Source: W0P28-013 sp051878315 (GTDB taxonomy: Bacteria; Bacteroidota; Bacteroidia; Bacteroidales; Paludibacteraceae). From it: a DNA stretch of 32,562 nt. The DNA lies in the NCBI GenBank assembly GCA_051878315.1, contig JBJEJW010000065.1, positions 1 to 32,562 of the forward strand, written 5' to 3'. Numbering within the stretch: position 1 is the stretch's first letter; the number at the start of each line of letters is the position of its first letter. Under the pieces are notes generated by a model. That model had not been told where the DNA came from. It worked only from the letters and a program-made list of their open reading frames with translations, and ran no database searches. The position numbers and the translations under genes are program-made. Positions 9,023 through 17,338 of the stretch are shown one piece after another.

Positions 9023-9106
9023 TTATGAATTTCGGCGTTTTTGGCGACGTTCTTGACGGCGTTTCTGACGTTCGGCACGACGTTTTTGACGTTCGGCGCG
9101 ACGTAG
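9023..9106 (-). repeat. Short in-frame tandem repeat coding for a polybasic tail
   Basis: The last 27 codons of the GH3 gene contain near-copies of a 21-base unit that encode AERQKRR twice in a row, followed by QERRQKRRNS. The unit is visible on the plus strand as GACGTTCGGCACGACGTTTTT followed by a near copy. The paralogue lacks this part, so it arose by local expansion after the copies split. Confidence 0.8.
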
Positions 9107-10909
9107 CGTGATGCGGTCGTCTATCACATCGGCACGTTCGATGATGCGCGAAGTGATGCGATCGTAACCCGTTTCGAGCCGTTCTATCAAACTGAATTTT
9201 TTGCGTCTTTTATCGTCCTGCATCAGCAAATTGAATTTGAACTGTCCATCGCGGAAGCCATCTTGCAGACAGGCAGCCTTGAAACGCGCATAAGCATTAT
9301 TAAGCAAAATATGTGCCTTGGGTTCGTGGAGTCGGAACGACGCACGTTTCGATTCGTACTCCATATTGATAGCACATAGTTTGGCATCGACCACTCGTGT
9401 GAACCGATCGGCCTCTTTCTGACCAACCCGTTCGTCTTTGAACTCGTAGTAGAAGTGATAACACGACTCGCCGACATCGGCGAAACCGACAAAGAACTTG
9501 GTTTGAATGCCCGTCTCTTTTTCGGCCTCGTGCACAGCCTCGATAAATTGCGGTTCGTAGAGTTTTTCGCCCGTCATCGACACGATACCGTTTACTTTCG
9601 ACACCATGTGTACGGTGGGTGTATTGTAATACTTCCCGCCCACCTCGACAAGGTCGTTCATGTTGTAGCGAAACAATCCCGAATAGGTCGTAACATAGGC
9701 ACAATAGCGTTTCCCTTGTTCCAATTCGTAGAGTTGCAAGAAATGTTTATCGGGACTATCCAATTCATCTTCGGCAACAAATTCGTAATAATGGAATTGT
9801 GGGAACAAAACCGATTCGTTGGTATCGTCAAGTGCGAAACCAAACCGGCATTCAGTAGCGATGTACCCCAATTCCTGATAGAAAGTTTTATCCCAATCGA
9901 ATGCGTCAAGATATTTCTCCATGTAGATTTTGGTGTTACCGCACTTCCAAGTGGAAAGATATTGTAACCACGGCCAATAAAATTTGGGTAACAATTTGCC
10001 ATATTGTTGCAATATTTGTTGCAATTCATCGGCGCGTTCCGGTCGCGGTGCCATGTAAGCCTCCAATTCGTCGCGAATCGGCTGCGGAATGTCGAAATCG
10101 TCGGTTAGCGTACCCTGTTTTATATCTTCTATCAATTTGTCGGCATACTCTTCCACTGTGCGCATCAATTCGAGTATGGTGGACGGATTGGCCGTAGCCC
10201 ACAAGGTTACATCGCGATGTTGCAATGCGAGTCGCATCAGCGTATAATTACGAGCAGCATAGTCGCCTATCGACATTACCGAAGCCGGTGCTGTGTAATG
10301 TTTTTTGATGATAGACGGAATATCACGCACCAACACGCCGCTCACCGATCCAAACAGAGTGCCGTCGGGCGCATAACCTTCGACCTCTTTACCCACAATC
10401 GGGAAAATATGGCCGCCAAAGATACGATTGCGATGTCGCACAAAATTCCACGTCCAAATGTGCGACATTTTGCCATACACATCTTTGAGGTATTTGTGTG
10501 TCATCGGTATCCATTTGGGTTCGGAGGTTGTACCCGACGTAGTGGCATACATATCGGGTTTGCCGGGGAACAGCACGTTTGCTTCGCCGTTTTTGTGACG
10601 TTCGACATACGGCCGCAGCGTTTCAAAACTATCATTTACAGGCACATACTGCCGATAAAGGCGAAAAAGATCGTTGGCATTAGTAGCCGAGAGAATGACA
10701 TCGAAATGATGTTCGCGTCCATAAACCGTATCACGCGAAATGTCCAAAATGTCGCGCAATGTTTTCTCGGCAGCATGTCGCGGATGTTTACTCCAAAAAT
10801 TCAAGCGAATAGTTTGCGAACCGCCGACCAGCCACAACATCGCGTTAATCAGATACGGATATGGTAGCGCCTTTCCGTTCGCATCGACATAGGGTTTCGT
10901 GGAAGACAT
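9023..10909 (-). CDS. GH3-family acyl-adenylating enzyme with polybasic C-terminal tail
   Basis: The 628-residue protein belongs to the GH3 auxin-responsive family of adenylate-forming enzymes, whose plant members join acyl acids such as jasmonate or auxin to amino acids. Visible motifs: ATTSGTTSEPKWIPMT (phosphate loop, about residues 122-137), YIATECRFGFAL (the YxxTExxFG-like motif, about 360) and YSGLFRYNMNDLVEVGGKYY (about 425-445). The bacterial members have no settled substrate. It is clearly paralogous to the gene just upstream (for example, RPYVERHKNGEANVLFPGKP against RPFIERHKNGEANVLVQGKP). It is longer than that paralogue because of about 45 extra C-terminal residues that end in a repeated Arg/Lys-rich stretch. 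A hydrophobic N-terminal patch (YPYLINAMLWLVGG) may touch the membrane. It lies 85 bases after its paralogue and 12 bases before the HAD gene. Confidence 0.9.
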   Translation of the reverse strand: MSSTKPYVDANGKALPYPYLINAMLWLVGGSQTIRLNFWSKHPRHAAEKTLRDILDISRDTVYGREHHFDVILSATNANDLFRLYRQYVPVNDSFETLRPYVERHKNGEANVLFPGKPDMYATTSGTTSEPKWIPMTHKYLKDVYGKMSHIWTWNFVRHRNRIFGGHIFPIVGKEVEGYAPDGTLFGSVSGVLVRDIPSIIKKHYTAPASVMSIGDYAARNYTLMRLALQHRDVTLWATANPSTILELMRTVEEYADKLIEDIKQGTLTDDFDIPQPIRDELEAYMAPRPERADELQQILQQYGKLLPKFYWPWLQYLSTWKCGNTKIYMEKYLDAFDWDKTFYQELGYIATECRFGFALDDTNESVLFPQFHYYEFVAEDELDSPDKHFLQLYELEQGKRYCAYVTTYSGLFRYNMNDLVEVGGKYYNTPTVHMVSKVNGIVSMTGEKLYEPQFIEAVHEAEKETGIQTKFFVGFADVGESCYHFYYEFKDERVGQKEADRFTRVVDAKLCAINMEYESKRASFRLHEPKAHILLNNAYARFKAACLQDGFRDGQFKFNLLMQDDKRRKKFSLIERLETGYDRITSRIIERADVIDDRITLRRAERQKRRAERQKRRQERRQKRRNS

Positions 10910-10994
10910 ATTATTTATTTTTGTGCTTTTTGCGTTATGTTAATATTATTCACGTTTTTAGGACATCACCGATGTGAATCGCATGCTCGGTTTA

Positions 10995-12695
10995 TCACTC
11001 GACAACTAATAATTTGAATTTTGCATGGCGTTTTTCGTCCTGCATCAGCAAATTCATTTTGAACTGTCCGTCGCGTGCACCTTCGGCAATGCAAGCAGCC
11101 TTGAATTTTTCGAACGACTGTTCGACAAGGCGATGCGTAATCGGGTCTTTCACGCGAAACGATGCCCGTTTGGCTTCGTACTCGATGTTCATTTCTTTCA
11201 GTTTGGCATCAACCACAGCCGTGAATGTTTCGGCATCGGCCTGCGTGGTCTGTTGGTCGGCAAATTCGTAATAAAAATGATAGGCCGATTTTTCGAGGTC
11301 GGCAAATCCGACAAAAAATTTGGTCAGACGATTGGTAGCCTCTTCGGCGGCTTTCACGGCCGCAATAAATTGCCGTTCGTGCAGTTTTTCGCCCGTCATG
11401 GTGACGATGCCGTTGATTTTCTGAATCAGGAACACGCGCGGCGTATTCAGGAACGGGGTGCCCACTTCTACCAAATCATTCATGTTGTAGCGATACAAGC
11501 CGGCATAGGTCGTTACATACGGGCAATAGCGTTTGCCTTGTTCGAGTTCGTGCAGTTGCAGAAAATGCGGATTTTCGCTCTCGATTTCGTCTTCAGCCAC
11601 AAACTCGTAATAGTGGTAATGCGGGAACATCACCGTGTAGTTGGTATCGTCGAGCACAAGTCCGAAACGACATTCGGTAGAGAAATAGCCAAACTCTTGA
11701 TGCAACATACCCTCGGGGAACGAGTCTTTGAATTTGTCGAGATAAACTTGCGTGTTGCCACATTTCCATGTGTTCAGAATTTGCATATTCGGCCAATAAT
11801 GTTTCGGTAGCACTGTTCCGTATTGGGCTTTCAGTGCACGCAACTCGGCCGCACGTTTAGGATTGGGTTTCAGATACGGTACCAAAGCTTGGCGCACATC
11901 GTCGGGAATGTTCACTTTGTCCGACATGGTGCCATGCTCGATATCGTTACAATAGTCGTCAAAATATTCATTCACGTTGTTCTGCATTTCGACGATGGTT
12001 GACGGATTGGCCGTTACCACCAAATGCGTATCGTGTTCGATGCCAAGGCGCATAATGGCGTAGTAGCGTGCGTGGTAGTCGGCAATAGTGAACACATCGG
12101 CCGGAGCGGTATAGAGTTTTTTGACAAACTTCGGGCAGTCGCGCTGCGTTACGCCCGATACCGAGCCAAATACAGTACCGTCGGGTGCATAGCCTTCGAT
12201 AACCTTGCCGACGATGCTCACAATCGGTCCGTAAAACACATGTGGCCGGTTTTTGATAAAGTTGTAGAGCCACACTTTAGTCATTTTGCCGTACACGTTT
12301 TTCAAATAAACGTCGGTTATCGGCACCCATTTCGGTTCGGTGGTTGTGCCGCTCGTTGTGGCATACATATAGGGTTTGCCTTGTACCAACACGTTGGCCT
12401 CGCCGTTTTTGTGGCGTTCGATGAACGGTCGAAAATCCTCATAATCGGACACTTTCACTTTTTCGGCATAACGACGGTATAATTCGACATCGTCTTTCGC
12501 CTCCAAAATATAAGCGAAATCGTGCAAGCGACCGTATTCCGTATCCTTACCGTAGGACAAAATGCCCCTCAACGTTCGCTCACTCGCCTTGCGCGGATTG
12601 CGCGAAGCTTTTTTCAATTTAGAATATTGAATACTACCGGCAATCGACAAAAGCGCCGTTGCCAAATACGAATTAAAAGATGGTTTTTCTCTCAT
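10995..12695 (-). CDS. GH3-family acyl-adenylating enzyme (paralogue)
   Basis: The frame is open to 12836, but that would run through the divergent promoters; the ATG at 12695 (MREKPSFNSYLATALLSIAG) starts like a real GH3 protein and gives 566 residues. Motifs match the downstream paralogue: ATTSGTTTEPKWVPIT for ATP phosphate binding, YFSTECRFGLVL in the middle and YAGLYRYNMNDLVEVGTPFL near residue 415. It ends QDEKRHAKFKLLVVE, where the paralogue goes on into its basic tail. Plant GH3 enzymes form acyl-amino acid amides through an acyl-adenylate; which acid and acceptor the bacterial enzymes use is not known to me. The two genes probably arose by tandem duplication and kept the same direction. 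A likely promoter lies about 80 bases upstream. Confidence 0.9.
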   Translation of the reverse strand: MREKPSFNSYLATALLSIAGSIQYSKLKKASRNPRKASERTLRGILSYGKDTEYGRLHDFAYILEAKDDVELYRRYAEKVKVSDYEDFRPFIERHKNGEANVLVQGKPYMYATTSGTTTEPKWVPITDVYLKNVYGKMTKVWLYNFIKNRPHVFYGPIVSIVGKVIEGYAPDGTVFGSVSGVTQRDCPKFVKKLYTAPADVFTIADYHARYYAIMRLGIEHDTHLVVTANPSTIVEMQNNVNEYFDDYCNDIEHGTMSDKVNIPDDVRQALVPYLKPNPKRAAELRALKAQYGTVLPKHYWPNMQILNTWKCGNTQVYLDKFKDSFPEGMLHQEFGYFSTECRFGLVLDDTNYTVMFPHYHYYEFVAEDEIESENPHFLQLHELEQGKRYCPYVTTYAGLYRYNMNDLVEVGTPFLNTPRVFLIQKINGIVTMTGEKLHERQFIAAVKAAEEATNRLTKFFVGFADLEKSAYHFYYEFADQQTTQADAETFTAVVDAKLKEMNIEYEAKRASFRVKDPITHRLVEQSFEKFKAACIAEGARDGQFKMNLLMQDEKRHAKFKLLVVE

Positions 12696-12772
12696 AAGAT
12701 TATGTTTTAGGTACAAAAAAATTGCATAAAAATCGGCGTGCCGACATCGGACACACTTTTTTATAAAAAACG

Positions 12773-12804
12773 TTGCAAAGTTAACGATTTTATTTGTACT
12801 TTTG
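12773..12804 (+). promoter_or_regulatory. Promoter of the rseC-rnf operon
   Basis: TTG at 12773-12775, 21 bases, then TACTTTTG at 12797-12804 match the -33 and -7 elements of Bacteroidetes. Transcription would start near 12810, about 40 bases before the rseC ATG. Confidence 0.65.
12776..12783 (-). promoter_or_regulatory. Probable -7 element for the GH3 operon
   Basis: On the minus strand TAACTTTG fits TAnnTTTG and would start transcription about 75 bases before the GH3 ATG. No TTG is found 19-21 bases upstream, so support rests on the -7 element alone. It directly abuts the -33 element of the divergent rseC promoter. Confidence 0.4.
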
Positions 12805-12850
12805 CGTGCGATTTCAAAATTAGGTATAAAAAGCATACAAAAAACGCAAA

Positions 12851-13270
12851 ATGAACGACCAAATCGAGCACGAGGGTACCGTTGTGCGCATCGATGGTGT
12901 GCGTGTATATGTGCGTATCACACAGCAATCGGCGTGTGCTGCGTGTCATGCCAAAGGCTTATGTACCGCCTCGGAGTCTGTTGATAAAATTATCGAAGCC
13001 GACGCCGCGACCAACACTGCGTTGGCAGTGGGCGACTCCGTCACCGTTACAGGAAAAGCATCTTTAGGTTTCAAGGCTGTCGGGTTGGCATTCATCGCAC
13101 CGTTTTGCTTGTTATTGGCAGTGCTTTTTGCCGTACAACAGGCTACACACAACGATTTGACAGCAGGCGCATGCGCCTTGGCTGCTTTAATACCATATTA
13201 TAGTATTTTGGCCGCATTTCGACATAAAATGGCAACTATATTTCGATTTTCGGTACATAAAAATCAATAA
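12851..13270 (+). CDS. rseC: RseC/MucC-family protein at the head of the Rnf operon
   Basis: The 139-residue protein has an N-terminal cytosolic domain (EHEGTVVRIDGVRVYVRI) with a cysteine cluster CAACHAKGLC at residues 29-38 and a GKASLGFKAVGLAF linker leading into two membrane segments (about 78-97 and 103-120). This is the RseC/SoxR-reducing-system layout. In enterobacteria RseC takes part in reduction of SoxR together with Rsx/Rnf, and in Bacteroidetes the gene commonly precedes rnfB. The cysteines probably bind or pass redox equivalents, but the exact role here is inferred. The gene starts about 40 bases from the promoter at 12773-12804 and ends 29 bases before rnfB. Confidence 0.85.
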   Translation: MNDQIEHEGTVVRIDGVRVYVRITQQSACAACHAKGLCTASESVDKIIEADAATNTALAVGDSVTVTGKASLGFKAVGLAFIAPFCLLLAVLFAVQQATHNDLTAGACALAALIPYYSILAAFRHKMATIFRFSVHKNQ

Positions 13271-13299
13271 CAACGAACATAAAATAACTGCAAAAACGT

Positions 13300-14175
13300 A
13301 TGAATACCATTCTCATTTCACTCGCAGTGCTTGGTGGAATAGGCTGTTTGGCAGCCATTATTCTCTATGCCGTGGCACAAACTTTCAAAGTGCACGAAGA
13401 CCCGCGCATTGACCAGATTGAAGCCGTTCTGCCCGGAGCCAACTGCGGCGGTTGCGGCAAACCCGGCTGTCGTGGTTTTGCCGAAGCGTGCGTCAAAGCC
13501 GGCAATTTGGAGGGGCTGCGCTGCCCTGTCGGTGGCGATGACACCATGGCAAAAGTCGGTGCCATACTCGGCATCGAAGTAACAGCAGGCGATGCTTTAG
13601 TAGCCGTTGTGCGCTGCAACGGCTCATGCGCCAACCGCCCAAAAACATCGCAATACAACGGCACACGCTCATGCATCATCATGAACAATCTGTATGCCGG
13701 CGAAACCGCGTGTCGCTACGGTTGTCTCGGTTGCGGCGACTGCGTGGCTGCTTGTCAGTTCGGAGCCATACACATGAATCCCGAAACCGGTCTGCCCGAA
13801 GTCGATGACGACAAGTGCACAGCCTGCGGCGCCTGTGCAAAAGCCTGTCCGAAAAACATCATTGAACTGCGCAAAAAAGGCCCGAAAAATCGTCGTATCT
13901 TCGTATCGTGCGTCAATAAAGACAAAGGCGGCGTAGCACGCAAAGCCTGCAAAGCAGCCTGCATCGGTTGCGGCAAATGCGTCAAAGAGTGCGCTTTCGA
14001 TGCCATTGTCGTCGAAAACAACGTAGCCTACATCGACTACACCAAATGCCGGCTATGCCGCAAATGCGAAGCCGTTTGCCCGACGGGTGCCATACACGCG
14101 CCAAATTTTCCGCCGCGCAAACCCGCTGACACGCAACCCACAGCACCCACACAACCCGAAACGTCACAAGCCTAA
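13300..14175 (+). CDS. rnfB: Rnf complex subunit B (polyferredoxin)
   Basis: RnfB takes electrons from reduced ferredoxin and passes them into the Rnf complex. The 291-residue protein starts with a single membrane anchor (ISLAVLGGIGCLAAIILYAV, residues 5-24), then a four-Cys site (NCGGCGKPGCRGFAEAC with RCPVGG), then ferredoxin-type motifs GCLGCGDCVAACQFGAI, CTACGACAKACPKNI, CKAACIGCGKCVKECAFDAI and CRLCRKCEAVCPTGAI, enough for about four further [4Fe-4S] clusters. The Pro/Thr-rich end (KPADTQPTAPTQPETSQA) is not conserved in general. This larger cluster number is common in anaerobes. It is followed by rnfC after 16 bases. Confidence 0.95.
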   Translation: MNTILISLAVLGGIGCLAAIILYAVAQTFKVHEDPRIDQIEAVLPGANCGGCGKPGCRGFAEACVKAGNLEGLRCPVGGDDTMAKVGAILGIEVTAGDALVAVVRCNGSCANRPKTSQYNGTRSCIIMNNLYAGETACRYGCLGCGDCVAACQFGAIHMNPETGLPEVDDDKCTACGACAKACPKNIIELRKKGPKNRRIFVSCVNKDKGGVARKACKAACIGCGKCVKECAFDAIVVENNVAYIDYTKCRLCRKCEAVCPTGAIHAPNFPPRKPADTQPTAPTQPETSQA

Positions 14176-14191
14176 AATCGACTAAAGCAAT

Positions 14192-15532
14192 ATGAAAACA
14201 TTCAGAATAGGTGGAGTTCATCCACACGACAATAAATTATCGGCCGGAAATGCCATAGAAAAGTTGCCATTGCCCAAACAAGCCATCGTACCGCTGAGCC
14301 AGCATATCGGTGCACCGGCACAGCCCATCGTTGAGAAAGGCGAACGGGTAAAAGTAGGACAACTGATTGCGCAAGCCGCCTCGTTCATGTCGGCCAACGT
14401 GCATGCCCCCATTTCGGGTACGGTAACAAAAATCGACACTGCTATCGACGCATGGGGAATGCCCATGCCGGCCATCTACATTGATGCCGAAGGCGATGGC
14501 GACGAATGGCTCGAAACCATCGACCGCACACCCGACATCAACCGCATCTGCAAACTCGAACCGGAACAAATCATCGAGAAAATAAAAGACGCCGGCATCG
14601 TCGGTTTAGGTGGCGCCTGTTTCCCAACACACGTCAAACTGATGCCGCCTCCGGGCTGCAAAGCCGAAGTGCTGATAGTGAACGCCGTAGAATGTGAGCC
14701 CTACCTGACTTGCGACCATCGTTTGATGCTGGAACACGCCGAAGAAATATTCATCGGTATATCGTTGCTGAAACGGGCACTGAAAATAGAACGCGCCATC
14801 GTTGGCATCGAGAACAATAAACGCGACGCCATCGAATTATTCCAAAAAATGGCCGACCGCCACTTCGGCATCGAAGTGTGCCCGCTGAAACTGCGTTACC
14901 CACAAGGCGGCGAAAAACAACTCATCGATGCAACCATCGGACGACAAGTGCCAAGCGGTGCTCTGCCCATTTCAGTGGGTGCGGTGGTGGACAATGTAGC
15001 CACCGTATTCGCCGTGTACGAAGCCGTACAGAAAAACAAGCCGCTCATCGAGCGTGTGATGACCGTAACGGGCAATAGTGTGAAACACCCCGGAAACTAT
15101 TTGGTACGCTTCGGAACACCATTGCAGGATGTAATCGACGCGGCAGGCGGCATTCCCGACGACACGGGCAAAATCGTTGCCGGCGGCCCGATGATGGGAC
15201 GCGCCATGCAGAATACCGATATGCCGGCACACAAGCGCACATCGGGTCTGCTAATGATTCCGGCCTCCGAATCCATACGCCGCGAACCGCAAAACTGCAT
15301 GCGTTGCGGCCAATGCGTCGAAGCCTGTCCAATGGGATTGGAGCCCTATCTGCTGATACGGTTGGCCGAGCAAAAACGTTGGGACGAGATGGAACAAAAT
15401 AAGATAATGGACTGCATCGAATGTGGCTGTTGTCTTTATTCGTGTCCAAGTTATCAACCGCTGCTCGACTATGTACGTTTGGGCAAAACTACCGTCGGCG
15501 GTATCATCCGCGCACGAAACGCAAAAAAATAA
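14192..15532 (+). CDS. rnfC: Rnf complex subunit C (NADH/FMN-binding)
   Basis: RnfC is the peripheral subunit where NAD is reduced (or NADH oxidised). The 446-residue protein begins HPHDNKLSAGNAIEKLPLP, typical for RnfC, has the nucleotide/FMN glycine motif GLGGACFPTHVKL near residue 140, VNAVECEPYLTCDHRLML near 165-182, and two [4Fe-4S] sites: Cys369-372-375-379 (CMRCGQCVEACP) and Cys408-411-414-418 (CIECGCCLYSCP). The N-terminal part contains a barrel-sandwich-like region (IVEKGERVKVGQLIAQA). Length is usual for short RnfC without the Ala/Lys-rich extension of proteobacteria. It is soluble and cytosolic, bound to the membrane part. Confidence 0.95.
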   Translation: MKTFRIGGVHPHDNKLSAGNAIEKLPLPKQAIVPLSQHIGAPAQPIVEKGERVKVGQLIAQAASFMSANVHAPISGTVTKIDTAIDAWGMPMPAIYIDAEGDGDEWLETIDRTPDINRICKLEPEQIIEKIKDAGIVGLGGACFPTHVKLMPPPGCKAEVLIVNAVECEPYLTCDHRLMLEHAEEIFIGISLLKRALKIERAIVGIENNKRDAIELFQKMADRHFGIEVCPLKLRYPQGGEKQLIDATIGRQVPSGALPISVGAVVDNVATVFAVYEAVQKNKPLIERVMTVTGNSVKHPGNYLVRFGTPLQDVIDAAGGIPDDTGKIVAGGPMMGRAMQNTDMPAHKRTSGLLMIPASESIRREPQNCMRCGQCVEACPMGLEPYLLIRLAEQKRWDEMEQNKIMDCIECGCCLYSCPSYQPLLDYVRLGKTTVGGIIRARNAKK

Positions 15533-15558
15533 TTTTACGCAAAAAATCACACTGAAAT

Positions 15559-16539
15559 ATGAGTAATTTAATCGTTTCTCCCGCACCGCACGCGCACAAA
15601 GCGAATTCCGTGCAAAAGACCATGGCGCATGTGCTCATTGCACTCGCTCCCGCCTATTTGGCATCACTCTACTTTTTCGGACTCGGCGCACTCATTGTCA
15701 GCCTTACGTCGGTGGCATCGTGCGTGCTGTTCGAATACCTGATTCAACGTTTCCTACTGAAAGGCAAAACCACCATCGGCGACCTGTCGGCCATTGTTAC
15801 AGGTCTGCTTTTAGCATTCAATCTGCCCTCAAATCTGCCATTGTGGATGGTCGTCATCGGAGCATTGGTTGCCATCGGCGTCGGCAAAATGTCGTTCGGC
15901 GGTTTGGGTAACAACCCATTCAACCCTGCACTTGTCGGCCGTGTCTTCCTGCTAATTTCTTTCCCCGTAGAGATGACTACATGGCCGCGGCCGTTAGGCT
16001 GTTGGGGACTTTCGGCGTCATACATTGATGCCGAAACCGCCGCCACCCCGTTGGCACAACTCAAAGGACACTTTGGCGAACTGCCCCAAACACTCGACTT
16101 GCTGTTTGGTCACATGGGCGGATCGATGGGCGAAGTGTGTGCCATTGCCCTAATAATAGGTGGTATTTATCTATTGGCCACCAAAACCATTTCGTGGCAT
16201 ATTCCGGTCAGCATACTTGGCACTGTAGCCGCATTCACGGCCATTCTGCACGCCATCAATCCCGACGTGTACGCTTCGTGCGAAATCCATCTGTTAACCG
16301 GAGGTTTGCTGCTTGGCGCCATATTTATGGCCACCGACTACGCCACATCGCCTATGAATCCGCGTTCGCAACTTATATATGGTGTATGCATCGGTTTGCT
16401 CACCGTGATTATTCGCACATGGGGCGCATATCCCGAAGGCATGTCGTTCGCTATTCTGATAATGAATGCCGTAACACCGTTGCTCAACCATTATATCAAA
16501 CCAAAACGTTTTGGAGAAAAAGTTAAAACAGTAAAATAA
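15559..16539 (+). CDS. rnfD: Rnf complex subunit D (membrane flavoprotein)
   Basis: The 326-residue protein has eight to ten hydrophobic segments and the NqrB/RnfD signature GLGNNPFNPALVGRVFLL near residue 115. The sequence DAETAAT fits the flavin transferase (ApbE) recognition pattern DgxtgAT, which makes Thr163 the likely covalent FMN site, on the outer face of the membrane. RnfD takes part in the ion-translocating electron path. No apbE gene is present in the window, so the FMN transferase must lie elsewhere. It starts 26 bases after rnfC and is followed by rnfG after 7 bases. Confidence 0.95.
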   Translation: MSNLIVSPAPHAHKANSVQKTMAHVLIALAPAYLASLYFFGLGALIVSLTSVASCVLFEYLIQRFLLKGKTTIGDLSAIVTGLLLAFNLPSNLPLWMVVIGALVAIGVGKMSFGGLGNNPFNPALVGRVFLLISFPVEMTTWPRPLGCWGLSASYIDAETAATPLAQLKGHFGELPQTLDLLFGHMGGSMGEVCAIALIIGGIYLLATKTISWHIPVSILGTVAAFTAILHAINPDVYASCEIHLLTGGLLLGAIFMATDYATSPMNPRSQLIYGVCIGLLTVIIRTWGAYPEGMSFAILIMNAVTPLLNHYIKPKRFGEKVKTVK

Positions 16540-16546
16540 CATTCCT

Positions 16547-17338
16547 ATGGAACGATTGAAATCTAATTTTTTGAACATGGCACTGTCGTTGACGGTGATT
16601 GCGTTGGTAGCAGCCGGTGCACTGGCTTGGGTGTACACTATCACCAAAGAGCCAATCAGCCTCGCCAAAGAGCAAAAGAAAGAACAGGCCATTAAAGACG
16701 TACTGCCCGAATATACTCGCACCGATGCGCCGGACACCATCAATGGATTGAGTGTCGTACGCGCTTACAACAACGACACCTTTATCGGGGCGGCTGTCGA
16801 AACGTCCGGCAACGGCTTCGGCGGTACTATACGACTGATGGTCGGGTTCGATGCCGACGGAAACATCTGCAACTACTCGGTACTCGAACAGGCCGAAACA
16901 CCGGGACTCGGTACAAAGATGGTCGATTGGTTCAAAACCGCCAAAAACAAGCAGGACGTTCGCGGCCTAAATCCCGGAAAAGTCAACTTCACGGTGAACA
17001 AAGACGGCGGCGACATTGATGCCATCACAGCGGCCACCATCAGTTCGCGCGCCTTTTTGTTGGCTGTCCGAAACGCCTACAACGCTTACTCTGAGAATCC
17101 GCAAGCCGACGGCCTATCGGGTGCATCGCAACAGGCACACGCAGTCGATACCACTGCCACCGATTCTGTAGCCGCCACAGTCGCAATCGACACCGACTCC
17201 GTGTCGCCGAACCCGGGAACAATAGTCGTAGCACCCGCGCCGACACGCAAACCGCAGCCACTGCCACAACGCGATTCGCTGCATCACACCTCGCACGACA
17301 CCACCATTGTTGAACCCGAAAAATGCGATACACTATGA
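16547..17338 (+). CDS. rnfG: Rnf complex subunit G with long C-terminal tail
   Basis: The protein (263 residues) has one N-terminal membrane anchor (ALSLTVIALVAAGALAWVYT, about 10-30), a periplasmic FMN-binding domain (NGFGGTIRLMVGFD; VLEQAETPGLGTKMVDWF) and the flavin-attachment motif DAITAATISS, with Thr164 as the likely covalent FMN site. The core ends near residue 190. The last 70 or so residues are low in complexity, rich in Thr, Ser, Ala, Pro and Asp, and would hang in the periplasm; usual RnfG is near 200 residues. The stop overlaps the rnfE start by four bases (ATGA), so translation is coupled. Confidence 0.94.
   Translation: MERLKSNFLNMALSLTVIALVAAGALAWVYTITKEPISLAKEQKKEQAIKDVLPEYTRTDAPDTINGLSVVRAYNNDTFIGAAVETSGNGFGGTIRLMVGFDADGNICNYSVLEQAETPGLGTKMVDWFKTAKNKQDVRGLNPGKVNFTVNKDGGDIDAITAATISSRAFLLAVRNAYNAYSENPQADGLSGASQQAHAVDTTATDSVAATVAIDTDSVSPNPGTIVVAPAPTRKPQPLPQRDSLHHTSHDTTIVEPEKCDTL

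Noticed and set aside
9031..9106. Short tandem repeats that could recall a CRISPR or other array
   Set aside because: The units are 21 bases, contiguous without spacers and in frame with the GH3 coding sequence, so they are a coding repeat.
11025..11810. A 261-codon open frame on the plus strand inside the upstream GH3 gene
   Set aside because: It lies fully within a well-supported minus-strand GH3 gene with all motifs; long antisense frames are common here because of the codon usage (few stops in the complementary frame), and its translation shows no family features.
12696..12836. Longer N-terminus of the upstream GH3 protein with 47 extra residues
   Set aside because: It would read through both divergent promoter elements and resembles no GH3 protein start.
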